From Thunnus maccoyii (taxonomy: Eukaryota; Chordata; Actinopteri; Scombriformes; Scombridae), in assembly GCF_910596095.1 (NCBI RefSeq), contig NC_056546.1, positions 21,790,425-21,854,424 on the forward strand: a stretch of DNA of 64,000 bases, given 5' to 3'. The translations under genes and the position numbers were made by a program. The first letter of the stretch is position 1, and every line of letters starts with the position of its first letter. Positions 62,101 through 64,000 of the stretch are shown here, one piece after another. The notes beneath the pieces are model-generated. The model searched no databases and was not told the DNA's origin. It was given only the letters and a program-made list of their open reading frames with translations.

Positions 62101-63546
62101 TTGTTAGCTGAGGTCAGTGTGTGGATGGAGCTGCCTGCTGTCAAAAGTCAGCGTTGGGTTCTTGTCTAAAACCCAAAAACTGGCCCCCCAAAAACATTTT
62201 CAACTCAACATTAGACATAAGGACTCAAGCTAAATAGTAATGACAATGCCAACTCAAAGCCTGGCCAAAAAAATGGTCTGGCATAAGGTTTCAGAAGTCA
62301 TTTTCCCTGTGTGCAGATTATTAAGAGTCCAACATGTAGACTGCTGCAGACAGTTTCTACTCAGCTAAAGCCACACACATACCAGTTATAGGGCCATAAC
62401 TATTAACCATTACTTGAATCAACTGGAAAAAGAAAACAGCCAACAGGGGTCGGCACCTTCACCTGAAAATATAGTGAGCTTCCATAAAGTGAAATCAAAC
62501 ATGGCAAAAGAATAAAGAGTTATACAAAACAAAACTTGACAGAAAGGGAGTTAAGATTCTGGATTCAGGAAACCCCAACAAAACAAGGTTTACAGAGTGA
62601 ACTTGGGTCTTTCACATCTAGTTCAGCTGGTCTCCTCCATGGAAAATCCTCATTCACAGCAGGAAAACCTTCTACCACCTTACAATTTATCAGTAGCTGA
62701 ATTTTTAAAATTGCTTGACAGTTGAAAAAAGACCCATTAAAGCACTGTGACCTTTACCAAAGACAGCATTTTTTATTTTCCCCATCATGAGTGGCAGTGA
62801 CATGGCATCTAGTATATTATGATAGCATTCATAAACAAGACATACTGACTCCATAGTCTCTTATATGGTGTATGCTGTCTATCAGAAGTGACAGCTATAA
62901 AGAGATACAAGCATTTAATAACAGTACTACCTTTCCTCCAGCTCACTGTCATTTTTTCTGGATTAGAGATAAAATGCAATGAAAATTGCAAAGCTAAATG
63001 TTACACATACAATGTGGCTAGCGCTACACTCACAACTCTATAGATTTTGCTAATAAATATAGCTGTTAGTAAGTCGTTTAATTAAGCCTACACTCTAACA
63101 TATTACCACACTCTCAAGCCTTCTCAGAAAGCCAGCAAGCAAGTTTAGTGGTTTCAGTCGGAGTAAAAAGGTCGCTATACCGTCGTGCAGCGCCTTTAGC
63201 TCCTAAGCTAAAGCTAACAAGCTAGCATGGTAACAAGAACAATCAAACACAGAAACTGAAAGCGAGTTGCTAGAAAGGAGCAGTATCGTGCCCCGGTAGT
63301 GTCACTAATGTGCGGTCGTGTGGTGTTTTTCACCTGTAATTCGGCCCGCTCCACCTCCCATTGTGCCCTCTCTACTTCGAAACGGGCCCATTCGTGCTGC
63401 AGGAAGTGCAAGATCCCCGGGATACTGTATTGCGCCCTGGCCGCCTCCCCAGCGTCGCCATCGGGCAACGGTCCTTTCCCAGCGCCGGGTAAAACCGAGT
63501 TGTTATTGTTGTTGAAGAACACGCCGGGCCCCGCCTGTTCGTCCAT
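34531..63546 (-). CDS. strn: Striatin: STRIPAK scaffold / PP2A B''' subunit, 17 exons
   Basis: 783 residues, against 780 in human STRN. Exons in transcript order: 63334-63546, 50628-50731, 45311-45384, 43204-43282, 42230-42400, 41171-41306, 40901-41069, 39926-40036, 38508-38651, 38227-38363, 37417-37592, 36862-36909, 36646-36767, 36386-36553, 36147-36287, 35276-35464, 34531-34700. The N-terminus [15 protein letters not shown] identifies striatin rather than STRN3 or STRN4. Next come the caveolin-binding motif and coiled coil ([20 protein letters not shown] onward), a calmodulin-binding stretch ([16 protein letters not shown]), acidic and serine-rich segments, and a WD40 propeller (about 455-783) with units such as [15 protein letters not shown] and CSIRLWNLE. 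Striatins dimerise through the coiled coil and hold PP2A, MOB4, STRIP and GCKIII kinases (family knowledge). The sequence looks intact. Confidence 0.98.
35100..35143. repeat. strn: TA microsatellite in strn intron 16
   Basis: About 40 bases of TA with a single interruption, between strn exons 17 and 16. Confidence 0.9.
35276..35464 (-). CDS. strn: strn exon 16: WD40 repeats 5-6
   Basis: [40 protein letters not shown] and [12 protein letters not shown], very close to mammalian striatin. Confidence 0.98.
36147..36287 (-). CDS. strn: strn exon 15: WD40 repeat 4
   Basis: [20 protein letters not shown] to [19 protein letters not shown]. Confidence 0.96.
36386..36553 (-). CDS. strn: strn exon 14: WD40 repeat 3
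   Basis: [20 protein letters not shown] to [20 protein letters not shown]. An A16 tract lies just upstream in the intron. Confidence 0.98.
36614..36629. repeat. strn: A16 homopolymer
   Basis: On the minus strand this is a T-run 17 bases downstream of the exon 13 donor. Confidence 0.85.
36646..36767 (-). CDS. strn: strn exon 13: WD40 repeat 2
   Basis: [20 protein letters not shown] to [20 protein letters not shown]. Confidence 0.97.
36862..36909 (-). CDS. strn: strn exon 12
   Basis: 48 bases: [15 protein letters not shown], the first strands of the next WD unit. Confidence 0.95.
37417..37592 (-). CDS. strn: strn exon 11: first WD40 repeat
   Basis: [20 protein letters not shown], then [20 protein letters not shown], a canonical WD repeat. 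Confidence 0.98.
38227..38363 (-). CDS. strn: strn exon 10
   Basis: [20 protein letters not shown] then [20 protein letters not shown]. It leads into the propeller; phase 0 end. Confidence 0.97.
38508..38651 (-). CDS. strn: strn exon 9
   Basis: [16 protein letters not shown] is conserved. The following Pro/Ser/Gln-rich part up to HEGNRTDE diverges from mammals. Confidence 0.96.
38652..39925. other. strn: strn intron 8
   Basis: 1.3 kb, A-rich on the plus strand, with no recognised feature. Confidence 0.55.
39926..40036 (-). CDS. strn: strn exon 8
   Basis: [20 protein letters not shown] then [17 protein letters not shown], a strongly conserved striatin block with a basic tail. Confidence 0.97.
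40037..40900. other. strn: strn intron 7
   Basis: 0.86 kb. The open frame continuing upstream of exon 8 on the minus strand is chance read-through; no feature is recognised. Confidence 0.5.
40901..41069 (-). CDS. strn: strn exon 7: Ser-rich linker
   Basis: [20 protein letters not shown] then [20 protein letters not shown]. Many Ser/Thr-Pro sites suggest phospho-regulation (inference). Confidence 0.95.
41171..41306 (-). CDS. strn: strn exon 6: acidic linker
   Basis: [20 protein letters not shown] followed by an acidic run [14 protein letters not shown]. Phase 0 at its end. Confidence 0.96.
41307..42229. other. strn: strn intron 5
   Basis: 0.92 kb, no recognised feature. Confidence 0.55.
42230..42400 (-). 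CDS. strn: strn exon 5
   Basis: [20 protein letters not shown] then ALLGLAGDG. It completes the calmodulin-binding region and enters a less conserved Gly/Thr-rich linker. Confidence 0.96.
42401..43203. other. strn: strn intron 4
   Basis: 0.8 kb, no recognised feature. Confidence 0.55.
43204..43282 (-). CDS. strn: strn exon 4: start of calmodulin-binding segment
   Basis: [20 protein letters not shown] to GRQLLRQ; begins the basic amphipathic calmodulin-binding helix. Confidence 0.96.
43283..45310. other. strn: strn intron 3
   Basis: 2.0 kb. Apart from a short TG tract near 43,990 and a C-rich stretch at 44,090-44,180 on the plus strand, nothing is recognised. Confidence 0.55.
45311..45384 (-). 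CDS. strn: strn exon 3
   Basis: [20 protein letters not shown] to SYDS, the conserved end of the coiled-coil region. Confidence 0.98.
45635..45966. repeat. strn: Dispersed teleost repeat, family A copy 2
   Basis: GGCTGCAATTAATAATTATTT at one end and GATTAATTTTCTGATGATTG near the other, with GTGAAAAATGCCGATCG inside. The motifs are shared with the copies at 17.6 kb and 60.3 kb. In strn intron 2. Confidence 0.65.
46891..48595 (+). mobile_element. Decayed hAT DNA transposon in strn intron 2
   Basis: 1,705 bases bounded by imperfect terminal inverted repeats: TAGGGCTGACACC on the left; CAGCCCTA on the right, whose inverted end reads TAGGGCTGTAGCC. The flanks TTTGTTAC (46,883-46,890) and CATGTTAC (48,596-48,603) look like an 8-base target duplication with two mismatches. 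The interior encodes hAT transposase remnants on the plus strand, antisense to strn. Confidence 0.85.
47149..48258 (+). pseudogene. hAT (ZBED-like) transposase remnant
   Basis: Fragments in several frames: [17 protein letters not shown], then [11 protein letters not shown] followed by a TGA at 47,290-47,292, [13 protein letters not shown], a VVSDN-type RNase H segment near 47,460, [38 protein letters not shown] (47,710 onward), and [19 protein letters not shown]. Stops and frameshifts separate them, and no C-terminal hATC dimerisation region is recognisable. Not functional. Confidence 0.85.
48890..49125. repeat. strn: MITE-like dispersed repeat in strn intron 2
   Basis: CTCGCATAGCCAGACCTTTC, AAGGTCTGGCTGCACCCACT, AAACCAATCACAGTCGTGTT and GGCGGTGCTAAGCCC form a pattern I recall from many fish genomes. 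Noncoding. Confidence 0.55.
50628..50731 (-). CDS. strn: strn exon 2: coiled coil
   Basis: [20 protein letters not shown] and [13 protein letters not shown], the heart of the dimerising coiled coil. It is separated from exon 1 by a 12.6 kb intron. Confidence 0.98.
51123..51146. repeat. strn: ACATT pentamer microsatellite
   Basis: Four to five perfect copies. Confidence 0.9.
52290..52308. repeat. strn: GCT trinucleotide run
   Basis: Six copies of GCT, in an intron. Confidence 0.85.
57712..58010. repeat. strn: Dispersed teleost repeat
   Basis: CCTGGACCCTATTTTCCCAT, GTGTCTAACTGACTATTGGG, GAAATTGGTCCAGTATTGAG and CAATGTACGTCCACTAAAAG form a pattern I recall from other fish. Noncoding. Confidence 0.5.
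58160..58380. repeat. strn: SINE-like dispersed repeat tail
   Basis: Ends with TAAAGCGCTTTGAGTGGTCA and a degenerate GCGATATATAAAAATACAGC, then CCATTTACCCATTTAC. This resembles the conserved 3' part of a very common fish retroposon. Confidence 0.55.
60285..60600. repeat. strn: Dispersed teleost repeat, family A copy 3
   Basis: AACAATTAGTCTATTAATTG, CAACCATTTTCATAATCGAA, GTAGCTTCTGAAATGTGGGG and AAAACAAGCAATTTCAAGAT match family A in the reverse orientation. Confidence 0.6.
60600..60783. repeat. strn: SINE-like dispersed repeat
   Basis: TTTGGAGTTCAGCGTCTTTC then CCAAGGACACTTCGAACCGT and AACCACAGCTGCCCTAG, the signature of a common fish retroposon. Confidence 0.6.
60849..60911. repeat. Perfect 29-bp inverted repeat (hairpin)
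   Basis: 60,849-60,877 is the exact reverse complement of 60,883-60,911, with the five-base loop TAGTC. The stem is AT-rich and has no mismatch. Confidence 0.95.
63334..63546 (-). CDS. strn: strn exon 1: start, caveolin-binding motif
   Basis: Residues 1-71, phase 0 end, donor CAG|GTGAAA. The first in-frame ATG is at 63546; the open frame further upstream has no ATG. The Asn run (NNNNNS) and Gly/Pro-rich segment are shorter than the human Ala/Gly-rich stretch. Confidence 0.97.
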
Positions 63547-63686
63547 GGCCGGGCTCGGTGGAAAGCTTTGTCCGTTGTCTCGCTGACTCTGGGTGCTGGA
63601 TACAAACGGAAAAAGCAAAAGGCTGTCGACGGCGGTCCGTCTGCTCGGCTCGGAGGAATGAACTCACTTTCTGACAGCTAGCTGTC

Positions 63687-63720
63687 ATTGGATGACGTCA
63701 CTAACCGCGGCCACGCCCAC
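63687..63720 (-). promoter_or_regulatory. strn: strn promoter elements: CRE, CCAAT box, CACCC/GC box
   Basis: TGACGTCA (63693-63700) is a full palindromic CRE. ATTGG (63687-63691) is a CCAAT box in strn orientation. CCACGCCCAC (63711-63720) resembles a KLF/Sp site. They lie 140-175 bases upstream of the ATG in locally GC-rich DNA with no TATA box. Confidence 0.6.
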
Positions 63721-64000
63721 TGCATGTCGCTAAACTATGTTGGGTTTTTTCTTTTTTTATTGGAAAAATTCTTTACTCATAAACTGAAGTTTTTAGATTC
63801 ACAGCCCTCTTTTCCTCTTTTTTTTATTTGAATTTAACTCAATGCTTGACTCTCTTGCTCTTACAAACATTTAAAAAAAGCAACAGGTTCTGAGAATATT
63901 ACAGGAACATATTTGGTGAAACCCCCTCAAGTCAAATTAATTGCTCTTATCTAGTGTCTGTCCTTATTCATTTAAAGATTTTTATTTATTATTCATAATA
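63721..64000. other. Intergenic upstream of strn
   Basis: AT-rich with short T runs. No gene or signal beyond the strn promoter elements is recognised. Confidence 0.5.

Larger units (their letters stand above)
50732..63333. other. strn: strn intron 1 (12.6 kb)
   Basis: The largest intron. It holds an ACATT pentamer run (51,123-51,146), a short GCT run (52,290-52,308), several dispersed repeats between 57.7 and 60.8 kb, and a perfect hairpin at 60,849-60,911. Open frames here, including overlapping ones at 54,520-55,060, match nothing I recognise. Confidence 0.55.

Noticed and set aside
63547-63618. N-terminal extension of striatin
   Set aside because: The upstream frame is open but has no [14 protein letters not shown] is the known striatin start.

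Overview
This window is nuclear DNA from a ray-finned fish, most likely a spiny-rayed teleost. The evidence is short GT-AG exons, AT-rich introns full of microsatellites, several dispersed repeats that look like families common in percomorph genomes, and gene order. Vitrin next to striatin matches the VIT-STRN neighbourhood of human 2p22 (established knowledge). The repeat and lineage assignments come from memory of such sequences and were not searched.

Layout: (1) 1-5,060 is intergenic, with weak minus-strand open frames at 344-730. (2) 5,180-11,085, plus strand: a six-exon non-visual opsin of the neuropsin (Opn5-like) group, 411 codons, retinal-binding Lys300, two poly(A) signals. (3) 11,209-17,090 is intergenic, with a possible untranslated first exon ending at 12,649. 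(4) 17,158-31,593, plus strand: vitrin (vit), 21 coding exons, 809 codons: TATA promoter, signal peptide, LCCL domain, a long Thr/Pro- and Gly/Gln-rich linker made of phase-1 mini-exons, and two von Willebrand A domains. (5) 34,531-63,546, minus strand: striatin (strn), 17 coding exons, 783 codons: caveolin-binding/coiled-coil N-terminus, calmodulin-binding segment, acidic/serine linker and a C-terminal WD40 propeller. vit and strn converge; their poly(A) signals lie about 110-120 bases apart.

I assembled all three coding sequences by hand from splice sites. Every exon junction keeps frame and each total is a multiple of three. The strn promoter carries a full CRE palindrome next to an inverted CCAAT box. 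The rest is introns and intergenic DNA with transposon debris: a decayed hAT element (46,891-48,595) in strn intron 2, several foldback MITE-like elements, and a perfect 29-bp hairpin at 60,849-60,911.

The three genes do not form a pathway. The opsin is a light-sensing GPCR, vitrin is a secreted matrix protein, and striatin is the scaffold and regulatory B''' subunit of PP2A in STRIPAK complexes. No operon-like, CRISPR or phage system is present, as expected for a vertebrate chromosome. The most unusual points are the opsin's Asp/Asp/Thr pattern at key sites, the expanded vitrin linker, and the hairpin.
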